Both the position numbers and the translations under genes were made by a program. Positions 49,679 to 60,108 of a stretch of DNA of 64,000 bases are shown piece by piece. Position 1 is the stretch's first letter; every line of letters starts with the position of its first letter. The stretch comes from Paenibacillus periandrae. Its GTDB lineage: Bacteria > Bacillota > Bacilli > Paenibacillales > NBRC-103111. The notes under the pieces are model-generated. The model did not search any database, was not told where the DNA came from, and saw only the letters and a list, made by a program, of their open reading frames with translations. The DNA lies in the NCBI RefSeq assembly GCF_022458865.1, contig NZ_JAJNMU010000018.1, positions 124,001 to 188,000 of the forward strand. The letters run 5' to 3'.

Positions 49679-52186
49679 TTAAACGTTTATCCCCGATACC
49701 TTTAAAGCATCCAGTGACACCTTGTCACCTCGTGGATCACTAATGTGAACCGTTGCCTGCTCACCAGGCAGCAGGTCAAAGAAATTGTCGCTGAAGCGGA
49801 CGTTGCCCTGCGGTAGATCGAGCTTCACCATTCGGGCCAGTGAGCCTTCGGCTGTAATTGTCACGGTCTGCTCATTCGCGTCGACTTCAACCTTAAGCGC
49901 AGCCGCGGACAGATTCAAGTCCTTTTGGTCACGCAGATAGTGCAGATTGTCTGGAGCCTCGAAGTCTACTGCTGTAAGCTTGACGACAACCTCTCCTGCA
50001 GCTTTGCCGTTCAATATCTCAGCCTCGGTCAAACTTCCCAATTGGACAGCCCCGTTGCTCGGCACATCAGCTTGCAATAAGGTGCTGTACACTTCACTAC
50101 CGCCGAAATCATAGACAGCTACCCGGACTTGTCCTTTATAGGCTTCAACACGGTCATTAACAACCCATATATGCAGCGATTGTCCAGGCTCATGATCAAC
50201 CGAGAGCAGTAGTGGATAATAAAATTTCTTCGCATAATAGAAGGATGCCTTAGGAAGCAATTCATAATCAATCAGCGACCAGCTTGTACCCGGCCAGCTG
50301 TCGTTGTGCTGCCATACGAGTGATCCGCTGATCCGCTTCTTGTTGCGGCGATAATGCTCAATCCCGTATTTCAAGCCCTCGGCTTGCGTCAGCATCGAGA
50401 AATTCATATATTCCTCAATATTTTGCGGAATACCTGTGTAGCCTTCCATCAGCAGGATGCCCTTTTGATGATTCGTGTCCTTGTTGCGGTAAGCCATTTC
50501 CACACTGCCCCAGTAGAACTGTCCATCCGGGATATTTTTCTCCAAGGTGTACCGGTTGGCTGACGCATGCATACCAAATTCACTGCTGAATAAAGTGAAG
50601 TCCTTTTTGTAATTCTTGAACGTAACGCCTTCGATGCTGTAATCAAGCAGCGGCACGTCTCCGAACTTACGCGGATATACCGAGCCATGCCATACCTGCC
50701 AGTTGTGCCGATCCCCGACATCTGGATCATTGGCATCATTACCGCCATAAGGTGATGAAGGCCAGTAAGGACGATTGTCATCCAACGCCTCTAATACTTC
50801 AGGAATCAGCTCATGATAAATCTGTTCACCGTAAAAAGGTGAAGTAATGTCACCGGCAGCGGATTTCATATCATACAGCCAGTCGATTTCATTGTTACCG
50901 CACCAGAGTGCTAGCGATGCGTGGTTACGAAGTCTTTTGACGTTATACATGACTTCCTCGCGCACGTTATTCATAAAGTTCTTGTTGAATTCAGGGAACA
51001 GCGCATTGGCAAAAGCAAAATCCTGCCACACGAGTACGCCGCGGTGGTCGCATTCCTCATAAAACACATCTTTTTCATAAATACCGCCAGCCCAGACACG
51101 CAGCATATTCATATTCGAATCCACAGAAAGAGCGATCAAGTCACGATAGCGCTGATCCGGAATCGCACCAATGAAATTATCCGCTGGTATCCAGTTCGAG
51201 CCTTTGGCGAACAGCTTCACTCCATTGATGATAAAAGCAAAAGCATGCTGATCGGCTTCATCCTTCAGCTGCAGCTCAATGGTACGAATACCGAAAGGCT
51301 TGCGGTAACGGTCTACCCGCTCATCATTGGCAATCAGAACAACCTCCAGCTCGTACAAATAAGGCTCGCCCAAGTCATGCGTCCACCATAGCTCTGGAGA
51401 TAAGACAACCAGCTCCACAGAGCCTTTGTTTTGTCTAATTTCTAGCTGCTCGGATACCACCGAATGCCCATCCTTCGTCAACAGCTTCACTTCACACAAC
51501 AAGTCCTGGTCCTTCGCATAAGGCGTTACTTCCGCATCAATACGAATGATAGCTTCTCCTTCATCGACGGATATCGTACGCGCATAGACACCTTCCAGCT
51601 TCGCCATGCGATTGCTTTCCAGTCGTACCTTGCCCCAGATTCCAACCGTCACCATCCGCGGACCCCAATCCCAGCCGAAATTCATCGCTGCTTTGCGAAG
51701 CCATGGCCGTTCCTTCGTATAGGATGACCATTGAAACTGCTCTTTGTCCCGATTGTGCAAATAGAGCGGATCGAACTTGACGGCAATGCTGTTTTTCCCA
51801 TCTCGCAATATTTTCGTGACATCAAACGTATGCGCCATCAGCATATTGTCCGTCGTACCGATCTCAAGCCCATTCACATAAACCGTTGCAAAAGTATCCA
51901 GGCCTTCAAATATCAATTGGTGACGTTCATCGCTGTTTGCTTGCTTCACATAATCGAACTGCGTGCGGTACCACCATTCTTTTTGCTCAATCCACAAGCT
52001 CTTGGCATCATTATGTCCGAAGTAAGGATTATCGATAATATTTCTTTCAATTAATGCCGAATGCACGTCGCCCGGCACTTGAGCCGTAATCCAGAACCGA
52101 TCGTCCAGATTAGGCGAAGCCATCTCCATCGGTCTTTTCTGCCCCACATCAAAATGCTGAATTCTCCATACGCCCTTAATTTCCAT
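49679..52186 (-). CDS. GH2 glycosidase, beta-mannosidase-like
   Basis: 835 residues. A sugar-binding jelly roll (about 1-180, VPGDVHSALIERN), an Ig-like domain, and a TIM barrel with WCGNNE (acid/base Glu, about 430) and FSSEFG (nucleophile Glu, about 535), followed by C-terminal beta domains. WKMGDV-type mannosidases share the 'PGDVH' and 'WCGNNE' signatures, so beta-D-mannosidase is the best call. No signal peptide: cytoplasmic. Last gene of the six-gene operon starting at 58808; AGAGGA precedes ATG. Confidence 0.9.
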   Translation of the reverse strand: MEIKGVWRIQHFDVGQKRPMEMASPNLDDRFWITAQVPGDVHSALIERNIIDNPYFGHNDAKSLWIEQKEWWYRTQFDYVKQANSDERHQLIFEGLDTFATVYVNGLEIGTTDNMLMAHTFDVTKILRDGKNSIAVKFDPLYLHNRDKEQFQWSSYTKERPWLRKAAMNFGWDWGPRMVTVGIWGKVRLESNRMAKLEGVYARTISVDEGEAIIRIDAEVTPYAKDQDLLCEVKLLTKDGHSVVSEQLEIRQNKGSVELVVLSPELWWTHDLGEPYLYELEVVLIANDERVDRYRKPFGIRTIELQLKDEADQHAFAFIINGVKLFAKGSNWIPADNFIGAIPDQRYRDLIALSVDSNMNMLRVWAGGIYEKDVFYEECDHRGVLVWQDFAFANALFPEFNKNFMNNVREEVMYNVKRLRNHASLALWCGNNEIDWLYDMKSAAGDITSPFYGEQIYHELIPEVLEALDDNRPYWPSSPYGGNDANDPDVGDRHNWQVWHGSVYPRKFGDVPLLDYSIEGVTFKNYKKDFTLFSSEFGMHASANRYTLEKNIPDGQFYWGSVEMAYRNKDTNHQKGILLMEGYTGIPQNIEEYMNFSMLTQAEGLKYGIEHYRRNKKRISGSLVWQHNDSWPGTSWSLIDYELLPKASFYYAKKFYYPLLLSVDHEPGQSLHIWVVNDRVEAYKGQVRVAVYDFGGSEVYSTLLQADVPSNGAVQLGSLTEAEILNGKAAGEVVVKLTAVDFEAPDNLHYLRDQKDLNLSAAALKVEVDANEQTVTITAEGSLARMVKLDLPQGNVRFSDNFFDLLPGEQATVHISDPRGDKVSLDALKVSGINV

Positions 52187-52206
52187 GACAAGGTTCCTCT
52201 TTTCCT

Positions 52207-53772
52207 CTACCCATTGTTGACAGCTGTTTCACGGAATTCACTCGGTGTTTTGCCCGTGTACTTTTTGAAAATTTGGCTAAAATATTTAACATCCTCGTAG
52301 CCGACCCGAGCCGCAACCTCGCTGATTTTGGCTGGTGAAATCGTTAATATTTCCATCGCCCGTTGTATCTTCTGCCTCGTTACGTAATCGCCGAAGGTAA
52401 TTCCGGTCTCTTTCTTAAATACCTCGCTCAGGTGATTCGGATGCAAATGCACGTGCCTTGCAACCTGCTGCAATCCCACATCACTGCCCAAATGCTCCTC
52501 AATGTAAGCCATTGCCTTCTGCGCATGAGTCGCTTGTCCTTCGCCCAGACGATTGTGATACAGCTTCATTACAGAATTTAAATATTGAAACAGCGTGTCC
52601 TTCGGGGTAACACTAAGCTTAAGCTGAAAATGCTTGGGGCTCTCCTCCATTGTACTCTCGCGTCCGATTGCCGACATAACCCGCTCCAGCCAGCGATGAG
52701 CCGAGATCGCAACCGAATGAACAAGAGCCTCCAGCGATTCGAGCGTCACCTGAGGATCCTCCAGCTGTACCTGAATAAACCGCTGCACCCAGCCCTTCAG
52801 AGCCACCGAATCATCCTCCAGCAAAATAGAAGACAGCTCCATCTCCTCATCGTGTGTACAGACCGTTTTGCCACCCTTGCGTTTGACAATATCCTCGTAC
52901 AGCCAAATGCTCTCATTAATTAAAGTCTTGTAGTTAAAAGCATCGCTAGCCGTTGTATACGATTCATGCATATGCTCAGGCTGCTGAACGGGGGTGCCAA
53001 AAGCCGCATACAGCTTGCATTTCAACAGCCGCTCTATCTTTTGAAAAATAAACCGGAGATGCTGCATCCCGTTATCGCTGCCATGACCCAAACGGATCGC
53101 TGCAATCACCCTTTTTTTCTCCAGTAGTGATTCGCAATTCAACAAATCCTGCAGCATATTGTCAACTGCAAACAAAAGCAGAGACGCTGATGAAGGCGAA
53201 TCCTCCCAGCCCTCTGCCGTTACAATGAACACCTGAAGCTCGCTTCCGGGCGTATCACTTTCACCAAACAGTCCAGGTAAGTAGGTATGGAGTAAATGAC
53301 GGTCTATCGATCCCGCTTCCCCACTCTTAATCCAACGTTCAAAGGTACGATTACGCGCTTCCTTATTCTTGTAATGATCCTGACTATGCGCAGCCCATTT
53401 ATCTTCAATTCGTTGTCTGGCCTTTAACACGGTCTTGATGATTTCCTCCGGCCTGCTCGTTTTCAACAAATAATCGCTTACGCCTTGCCGGATAGCCTGC
53501 TGCGTATAGGCAAAATCGTCGTACCCCGAGAGCACAATGACTTCCAGATCCGGGATGATCTGAATCGCTTCTTCAGCAAGCTGCAGCCCTGTCTTGCCCG
53601 TCATCCGGATATCGGTCAGCAGCACATTGGGACGCTCAAGCGGAATTCGTACAAGCGCTTCCTCCGCAGAGGATGCAGGCTCCAGCAGCTCCATGCCGAG
53701 CTCGTCCCATTTAATCACTTTAGCCAGTCCGGTTCTGATGATGACCTCGTCATCGACGATCATTATTTTCAT
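52207..53772 (-). CDS. Response regulator with AraC output, YesN type
   Basis: 521 residues: receiver domain (1-120) with IVDDE acidic pocket at 5-9, phospho-acceptor Asp in LLTDIRM (about 56) and Lys in LLKTSRP (about 105), a long middle region, and a C-terminal AraC double helix-turn-helix (LQQVARHVHLHPNHLSEVF, ISEVAARVGYEDVKYFSQIF). It is paired with the YesM-type kinase, whose gene overlaps its start by 23 bases. It probably activates this glycan operon. Confidence 0.93.
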   Translation of the reverse strand: MKIMIVDDEVIIRTGLAKVIKWDELGMELLEPASSAEEALVRIPLERPNVLLTDIRMTGKTGLQLAEEAIQIIPDLEVIVLSGYDDFAYTQQAIRQGVSDYLLKTSRPEEIIKTVLKARQRIEDKWAAHSQDHYKNKEARNRTFERWIKSGEAGSIDRHLLHTYLPGLFGESDTPGSELQVFIVTAEGWEDSPSSASLLLFAVDNMLQDLLNCESLLEKKRVIAAIRLGHGSDNGMQHLRFIFQKIERLLKCKLYAAFGTPVQQPEHMHESYTTASDAFNYKTLINESIWLYEDIVKRKGGKTVCTHDEEMELSSILLEDDSVALKGWVQRFIQVQLEDPQVTLESLEALVHSVAISAHRWLERVMSAIGRESTMEESPKHFQLKLSVTPKDTLFQYLNSVMKLYHNRLGEGQATHAQKAMAYIEEHLGSDVGLQQVARHVHLHPNHLSEVFKKETGITFGDYVTRQKIQRAMEILTISPAKISEVAARVGYEDVKYFSQIFKKYTGKTPSEFRETAVNNG

Positions 53773-55528
53773 GTTGTCCCTCCAAAACCGGGATCGAGAA
53801 TGAAATGCGTGTACCCGCGTTCAGCCGACTTTCAATAATCAGACCTGCATCCAGCCCATAATGAAGCTGCAGCCGTTCATTCACGTTTCTTAATCCGTAG
53901 CTTACATCCGGATATAGCTCCCCATCCGGCGAATTCAGATTGTTTGTGATCAACTCCAATTGCTCCTCAGTCATGCCTACTCCGTCATCAAGCACCAGAA
54001 AGCTCATCCGGTTGGCCTTGTGCTCTACGTACACCGATATCATCCCCTTTCCCTCTTTTTTTTGGATACCATGAAGCATTGCGTTCTCGACCAGAGGCTG
54101 CAGCAGCAGCTTGAGCATATAACGGTCCTGCAGTTCAGGATCTACCACGATATCCATATCAAATTTGTCCGGATAACGAATCGATTGAACCTGCGCATAG
54201 TTTTTGATATGGGCAAGCTCCTGATGAACCGGGCAAAATTCCTTGCCTTTATTGAGACTGAATCGCAAGAAATCGCTCAAGGCCCCAACCATATCGGCAA
54301 TCCGCTTCTCCTCATTCATCAATGCTATCCAGTGAATCGAGGAAAGAGTATTATACAGAAAATGCGGATTAATCTGGGCCTGAAGAGCCCTCATATCCGC
54401 TTCCTTCTTATGCGCTTCGTTGCGAATCACTTGTTTCTTCAGCTTCTCGATATGATTGCCCAGCATGTTATAGCTCTCCGCGAGCTTGCCAATCTCGTCA
54501 GATGATGCAACTGAATATAGCGGCAGCGGCTCTTCCGGATTGACCTTGGCGATTAACCGGGTCAGCACCCGCAGCGGATTTGTGATCCGTTGAATGAGGA
54601 ACAGAATCAGACCTGCTGTAGCCACAATGGAAAGTGCGACCGCGACACCGGTAAGCTGTAAAATATATCGGTTCTGCGCACTGTACAGGTCAAACGGAAT
54701 CACGCCTACAAGCACCCATCCGACTAGCGGTTCGCGGAAATACAGGATCGTCTTTTTAGCCCGGCCTTCGCCATGATTCACAACGCCATACAAAGCCGGA
54801 TTCAATTCAGTCAACAGACCAGGCATCAGGACATCCAAGGACTGGGAAAGCCAGCTTTTATCCGTGGCTGATAGAACGATCCCCTGTTCGTTAAGAAGCG
54901 CGACGCTCCCCTTTCCATCACCAAGGTTGGGCTCAGACCAATATCTGGAGATTACCTTCTCGTCCAATGAAATCGTCAGCCAGCCGAGATTCCGATAATT
55001 ATCAGTGCTGCGCAAAGGTCGAATGAACGAGATCACTCTCTGGTTGCCGGCATAATTCTGCACGTTATACAGGGTGGTCCACATCTTGCCTGTCACCTCC
55101 CGCACATTAACAAGACGGTCCAGATCAGATTGATACAGGTTCGTCGTAGACAACGGCGGATTGGAGTTGGCCGGAATTATCTCTACATTCGAAATGTATT
55201 CCTTGGAGCTGATCAGATTGGTCATAAAGCTGCGAATACGTGTCTGAGAGCCTACATCATCATCCAGGCTGCTAACATACTGCTGAACATTGCTCTGACC
55301 AATCAAAAAAATGGACATGTTCTCCACGTCCTTAATAATAAAACGCAAATTCCCATCCATCTGACGAAGGGTATCAATGCCTGCCTGTTCGGTTTTTTCT
55401 TCCGTAATTTTCGATGAAATGACATAAGCAAATCCCCCAAGCAGCATAAGGGGAATCAGTGTGGTTATGAGCATAATAACAGTCAGCTTGCGCCCTAAAG
55501 AATTTCTCATCCATCGCCACACCGGCAT
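53750..55528 (-). CDS. Sensor histidine kinase, YesM type
   Basis: 592 residues: membrane segment (about 12-35), extracellular Cache-like sensor (about 40-280), second membrane segment (about 285-310), HAMP (about 310-365), the His_kinase region ALQAQINPHFLYNTL (phosphorylated His) and HATPase with ENAMLHGIQ and GVGMTEEQ. The kinase shares its operon with a binding protein and permeases, as is typical for YesM-type sugar sensors. GGGGGTGTG precedes ATG. Confidence 0.93.
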   Translation of the reverse strand: MPVWRWMRNSLGRKLTVIMLITTLIPLMLLGGFAYVISSKITEEKTEQAGIDTLRQMDGNLRFIIKDVENMSIFLIGQSNVQQYVSSLDDDVGSQTRIRSFMTNLISSKEYISNVEIIPANSNPPLSTTNLYQSDLDRLVNVREVTGKMWTTLYNVQNYAGNQRVISFIRPLRSTDNYRNLGWLTISLDEKVISRYWSEPNLGDGKGSVALLNEQGIVLSATDKSWLSQSLDVLMPGLLTELNPALYGVVNHGEGRAKKTILYFREPLVGWVLVGVIPFDLYSAQNRYILQLTGVAVALSIVATAGLILFLIQRITNPLRVLTRLIAKVNPEEPLPLYSVASSDEIGKLAESYNMLGNHIEKLKKQVIRNEAHKKEADMRALQAQINPHFLYNTLSSIHWIALMNEEKRIADMVGALSDFLRFSLNKGKEFCPVHQELAHIKNYAQVQSIRYPDKFDMDIVVDPELQDRYMLKLLLQPLVENAMLHGIQKKEGKGMISVYVEHKANRMSFLVLDDGVGMTEEQLELITNNLNSPDGELYPDVSYGLRNVNERLQLHYGLDAGLIIESRLNAGTRISFSIPVLEGQHENNDRR

Positions 55529-55577
55529 TGATCACACCCCCTGCTGCATAGTCCTAAGAACACTGGCGAGAAACGGT

Positions 55578-56456
55578 TTAGCCTTTGACTGCACCGGCCG
55601 TCATGCCCTTCATTACCTGCTCCTGAAACACCAAATATACGAGGATCGTGGGAACTACAGCGATCGTCATGGCAGCCAGCGTCAGGCTGTAATCCGTTTG
55701 AAAGCCGTCGGCGAAGGTAGCGATACTGAGCGGCAAGGTTTTGAGTGTTGATTTGCTAATAAACACGAGAGCAAAGGAAAAATCGTTCCAGAAGTGCAAA
55801 AAGCTTAAAATCGTTACTGTCGACAGCGCTGGTGTCGAGATGGGCAGCATAATTTTCAGAAATACACCCCAAAGCCCTGTTCCATCAATAAAAGCCGCTT
55901 CCTCTATTTCCTTGGGTACCGAAGATAAATAAGCAACCAATACAAATATAGCTGTAGGCAGTGCAAAAGCCGTGTAAGGCAAAATAAGTGCCCAGTACGT
56001 ATTTAATAAGGAAAGCTGCTTCATTAAAATAAATAACGGCACCAAGGTGCTATGAATCGGAATGAGCATGCCAACTACGAAGAAGCCCAGTATCCAGCCC
56101 TTGAACCTGAACTGCAATCTGGCCAATACGAAGGAGGACAAAGCTGATACGAATAAGGTGATGGCCAATGAAGCCAAGGATACGATCACCGAATTCACAA
56201 AAGCCGTACCCATCTTGGACGTACTCCAGGCTTTGACAAAGTTATCAATCTGCCACGATAACGGCAAGCTAAAGGGACGGTTCAGAAACTCGGCGTTCGT
56301 TTTGAAGGCACTGATGAACAGCCAAAACAAAGGGTACAACGTTAAAATACCATAAACCGTCATGAGAGTCCAAAAAATAGCGGGCCTCCATTTTTTCGCG
56401 GAAAATCCGGACTTGGCTGGAGCTGCTTGTGAGTATGGAGCCATGGTTTTGTTCAT
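55578..56456 (-). CDS. Sugar ABC permease, MalG type
   Basis: 292 residues from ATG at 56456 (AAAGGAGG upstream; a longer frame overlaps the previous gene). Six membrane segments, docking loop EIEEAAFIDGTGLWGVF about residue 185 and C-terminus MTAGAVKG as in MalG/LacG. Partner of the permease at 56474. Carries fucosylated or mannose-containing oligosaccharides by context. Confidence 0.94.
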   Translation of the reverse strand: MNKTMAPYSQAAPAKSGFSAKKWRPAIFWTLMTVYGILTLYPLFWLFISAFKTNAEFLNRPFSLPLSWQIDNFVKAWSTSKMGTAFVNSVIVSLASLAITLFVSALSSFVLARLQFRFKGWILGFFVVGMLIPIHSTLVPLFILMKQLSLLNTYWALILPYTAFALPTAIFVLVAYLSSVPKEIEEAAFIDGTGLWGVFLKIMLPISTPALSTVTILSFLHFWNDFSFALVFISKSTLKTLPLSIATFADGFQTDYSLTLAAMTIAVVPTILVYLVFQEQVMKGMTAGAVKG

Positions 56457-56473
56457 ATGAATGGACCTCCTTT

Positions 56474-57361
56474 CTATGCGTTCTTTGACTTTCTGCTTGT
56501 CAGCCATTGGCTGGTTCCGATAAAGAGCAGACTCAGAATAATAATCGAGGTGGAGATTGCACTTCCGTATCCATAACGATAGGAGGAAAAGGTCGAGTTA
56601 TACATATAAGTAGCCAGCAGCTCCGTGGCATGTGCCGGTCCGCCTTTGGTCATCACATACACAAGGTCAAACGACTTCAAGCTTCCTGAGATACATAGCA
56701 CGATGGCAACCTGTATCGTAGTCCAAACCATGGGCAGCGTAACGGAAATCATTTTGCGAGCGCCTGTGGCACCGTCTATGAGGGCTGCGTCATGAATTTC
56801 ACCGGGGATATTTTGCAAAGCCGAGATGAAAATAATTAAGTATAAACCGACAAAGCTCCAGGTCAGCGGAGGAATTAGCGCGTAGATCGCAATATTGCTG
56901 TCGGAAAGCCACTGCATTTTCCAGCTGCTTAATCCCAAATAATCCAGCAGGAAGTTAAGAATACCGATTTGCGGGTGGTAAATATATTGCCAGATCATCC
57001 CGATAACGACCGAGGACATGACCATGGGCATAAACACGGCAGATCGTAAAAACCGCTGCAGCGCATTGTTTTTGAACAGCACAATCGCCAAAATCAAAGC
57101 GAGCGGCAGCTGACCGAATACCGAGGCAAGTACAAAAATAATATTGTTCTTGAGTGCACGCCAAAATATAGTATCGTGAATAACTTCCACGTAGTTTTTC
57201 AAGCCGATAAATTTGGCTTCGCCAATGCCCTTCCATTCAAAGAAACCGTAATAGGCAGACCAAATCACAGGTACAAATACGAATAAGGTATAAATAAGTA
57301 TGGATGGCAGTAAGCCCATTATGATAAATCTACGCATGTTTAGTGTCTTCATCTCTCTCAC
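56474..57361 (-). CDS. Sugar ABC permease, MalF/UgpA type
   Basis: 295 residues; GTG at 57361 and ATG three codons later are both possible since GGAGG lies 4 and 13 bases before them. Six membrane segments, docking loop EIHDAALIDGATGARKMI at about 208. The binding-protein gene is 118 bases upstream and the second permease 17 bases downstream. Confidence 0.94.
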   Translation of the reverse strand: MREMKTLNMRRFIIMGLLPSILIYTLFVFVPVIWSAYYGFFEWKGIGEAKFIGLKNYVEVIHDTIFWRALKNNIIFVLASVFGQLPLALILAIVLFKNNALQRFLRSAVFMPMVMSSVVIGMIWQYIYHPQIGILNFLLDYLGLSSWKMQWLSDSNIAIYALIPPLTWSFVGLYLIIFISALQNIPGEIHDAALIDGATGARKMISVTLPMVWTTIQVAIVLCISGSLKSFDLVYVMTKGGPAHATELLATYMYNSTFSSYRYGYGSAISTSIIILSLLFIGTSQWLTSRKSKNA

Positions 57362-57479
57362 TTCCCCTCCAAATAATCAGCCCTCCACCAGGGAGGGCTG
57401 ATTCGTACCGATGCTCGTTGTGCTCAAATATCTGATTGGTTCGATAAACTCTTGTCTTGACTGAATGAACTTATTGTCC

Positions 57480-58808
57480 TTATTTACCAAGCGCGCCTGC
57501 TTGCGCATCCTGCACTTTTTTGGCCACAACCTCTGGGCTTGTACCCATTAACAATTCCTGAAGTCCGTTGTTGATCACTTCAACTGCAGCAGAGCTTAAT
57601 TTGGAATCGTAAACCGGACTGATTTTAACATTTTTCATCAATTCATTCAGCTCAACGAATAAAGGATGTGCTTTGCTTTTATCTACATCAATCTTATAGC
57701 TGACCAATGTGCTGCTGCCCAGCGTTGCTTTTTGACCTTCAGGACCGGACAATGCATAAAATAGTTCCATTGCTGCATCTTTTCTCACACCTGTCAGCTT
57801 CTTGCTAACACCTAAGCCTGTTCCAACTACACCTGCTGTGGTTTGCGGATCGCCTTTGCCTCCATCAATCGCAGGAAGGATTGTTATGTGTGTTGTATCC
57901 AAAACTTCCTTCGGTGCATTGTTTACCAAATTCGCTGTTGCCCAACCGCCATCCATAAACATCGCGGCTTTTCCCTGGAAGAACAGCTGCATCATTTGAT
58001 TCTCGTCGATTCCATTAAAGCCATCCTGGAACGCTTTGGATTTGCCCAGATCCTGAAGTACGGTCAAAGCTTTGATAAATTCAGGATCGGTAAATTTGGC
58101 GCCATTTTGAGCAGAGGCTTTTAAGAACCAGTCCGTCCCCGTTACACGATCACCGATTGTGCTGAAAATGGTCGATTGAACTACCCAGTTTGCTTTGTTA
58201 CCTAATGCCATAGGAATAATGTTATTTTTGTTAAAGGTATCCATCACTGTTTTCAATTCATCCCAGGTTTTCGGTACCTTCACGTTGTATTTGTCGAAGA
58301 TAGCCTGATTGTAGTAAATGAATGAGCTTGGAGCCAGGTTCATAGGAACAGAGTAAATCTTGCTATCCACCGTGTAGCCATCGAGAGCGTTTGGAATAAA
58401 GTTGTTTTTCCATTCCGGTTTGCTGTTCAAAAACTCATCAATAGGCTGCAGCAGCTTGCCATTCACGAATTCCTTGGTCATCGCATCCGGCCACATGACG
58501 AACAGGTCCGGCATTTCATCCGCAGCCGCTACTGTACGCAAACGTGTTTTCAAACCGTCTGTCGGCAACCCCTCCGCCTCCAGCTCGATCTCGGGATGCT
58601 GCGTTTTGAAATCATCGAGGATTTTACGCATGGCAATACCTTTGGCGTCCTGGCCTGTCCAGTTATGCCAAATCGACAGCTTCACTTTTTCTTTATTAGC
58701 CCCACCGGCCGCCGCACCTTTATCTTCTGTTGGTTGTCCCCCTGCACATCCGGCAAGCATGGACGCTGATACCATTGTAGTTAGAGCAATTTTGGTTATT
58801 TTTTTCAT
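57480..58808 (-). CDS. Sugar-binding lipoprotein (family 1)
   Basis: 442 residues, lipobox at Cys 21 (SMLAGC). Family 1 binding protein with KLSIWHNWTGQDAKG at the mature start, HPEIELEAEGLP, and PDLFVMWPD; the MDGGWATAN segment (about 275) is typical of sugar-binding proteins of this group. First gene of the glycan operon (GGGGAG before ATG). No cre-like site is obvious upstream. Confidence 0.92.
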   Translation of the reverse strand: MKKITKIALTTMVSASMLAGCAGGQPTEDKGAAAGGANKEKVKLSIWHNWTGQDAKGIAMRKILDDFKTQHPEIELEAEGLPTDGLKTRLRTVAAADEMPDLFVMWPDAMTKEFVNGKLLQPIDEFLNSKPEWKNNFIPNALDGYTVDSKIYSVPMNLAPSSFIYYNQAIFDKYNVKVPKTWDELKTVMDTFNKNNIIPMALGNKANWVVQSTIFSTIGDRVTGTDWFLKASAQNGAKFTDPEFIKALTVLQDLGKSKAFQDGFNGIDENQMMQLFFQGKAAMFMDGGWATANLVNNAPKEVLDTTHITILPAIDGGKGDPQTTAGVVGTGLGVSKKLTGVRKDAAMELFYALSGPEGQKATLGSSTLVSYKIDVDKSKAHPLFVELNELMKNVKISPVYDSKLSSAAVEVINNGLQELLMGTSPEVVAKKVQDAQAGALGK

Positions 58809-58929
58809 TTGTGTGATTCTCCCCTCTCGTTCTATTGTTCATTCTACAAGCTTCATTCTCATTCGGTAAGGGGAATATCATAAGCACAGGGGTAGAATAA
58901 TATCAGGTTGGTCACATATCACCTTAAAC

Positions 58930-58966
58930 AAAAAATAGGATGAAGCCCCGAGAGCCTCACCCTGTA
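58930..58966 (-). terminator. Terminator of the hydrolase gene
   Basis: Minus strand AGGGTGAGGC-N8-GCTTCATCCT (with G-T pairs) followed by ATTTTTTG, about 30 bases after the stop at 58997. Confidence 0.75.
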
Positions 58967-58996
58967 TGTAAATAGAATTGCCTGTCAGGCTGGAAT

Positions 58997-59944
58997 TCAT
59001 TCCACTTGAGCGACTAGAGACTGCTGCTGCTCCAGCCACTTCAGCACATCGCGGGTAACCTCTTCACGATTAATTTCATTCAGCATTTCATGCCTGCCAT
59101 CCGGATACAGCTTGCAGGTAACCTGTTCGATGCCAAGCTGGTCATACATCCCTATCAGTTGAGGAATTCCTTTGCCCATGCCTCCAACCGGATCCCGATC
59201 ACCGGCAAATATGTAAATTGGCAGCTGCTTGGGGATGCGTTCCATGTTGCTCTGAAGGTGAATATCAACTAATCCACGGAAGAAATCCCTGAAAAACCCT
59301 GCGGTAAATATCCCTCCACAATAAGGATCTGCTATATAACGATCAACCTCCGCTTCATCGCGGCTCAGCCAATCGCAACCCGTCCGGTTGGGACGGAATG
59401 GCTTGTTATAGCTGCCCAGCGACAGCTTCATCAAAAGTGGACTGCGGTGGTCACTGCCTTGCAGGGAAGCCAGCAATTGTGCAAGCATGATCCCTACTCT
59501 AAGGGTCGGTGGATGCTTGCCGTTTGTTCCTGACAGGATAACGCCCCTAACCTTATCGCTGTATGTATACATATATTGCTGCACCAGGAACGAGCCCATA
59601 CTGTGACCAAGCAAATAGACAGGCGCGCCCGGATGCCTTTTGTCAATAATATCAGTCAGCTTCGCCATCGCCTCCGTCATTTTGGCAAATCCCTCGGTAC
59701 CCGTAATACCCACCTGATTCGGATGTCCCGCTGTACATCCATGCCCCCTATGATCATTCGCATACACCTCGTAGCCCGCTTGTACTAAGGATCGAGCAAA
59801 TCTCTCGTAACGTGCTGCCGTTTCCGCCATGCCATGAGCAATTTGAATAATGGCCCGGGGCTCTTGTCGATCTTCAAGGCTCCAATGATAGACGAATATC
59901 TCCAACTGATCGATATCCTTAAAAGTGAAAGTTTCCGTGTCCAC
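58997..59944 (-). CDS. Alpha/beta hydrolase, monoacylglycerol-lipase-like
   Basis: 315 residues (GTG start, GGGGGC upstream). Hydrolase_4 family: HGMAETAARY oxyanion region (37-46), nucleophile Ser 115 in GHSMGS, Asp in AGDRDPVGG (about 250) and His in YPDGRHEML (about 282). Members cleave monoacylglycerols or lysophospholipids. Cytoplasmic. It stands alone between two terminators. Confidence 0.9.
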   Translation of the reverse strand: MDTETFTFKDIDQLEIFVYHWSLEDRQEPRAIIQIAHGMAETAARYERFARSLVQAGYEVYANDHRGHGCTAGHPNQVGITGTEGFAKMTEAMAKLTDIIDKRHPGAPVYLLGHSMGSFLVQQYMYTYSDKVRGVILSGTNGKHPPTLRVGIMLAQLLASLQGSDHRSPLLMKLSLGSYNKPFRPNRTGCDWLSRDEAEVDRYIADPYCGGIFTAGFFRDFFRGLVDIHLQSNMERIPKQLPIYIFAGDRDPVGGMGKGIPQLIGMYDQLGIEQVTCKLYPDGRHEMLNEINREEVTRDVLKWLEQQQSLVAQVE

Positions 59945-60108
59945 AAATCATGCCCCCGCTCTTACTTCAGCTGCTGCTGTTCGATTAAGTCCATTATAAA
60001 GGAACGTACTTATATTTGCCTTATCCTATTAAAAGAAATCGTTTTTCACATCAAAATAACTGATTTGTCAGACAGGTGATGCTAATGTTAAGGTTTAAGT
60101 ATATTATC

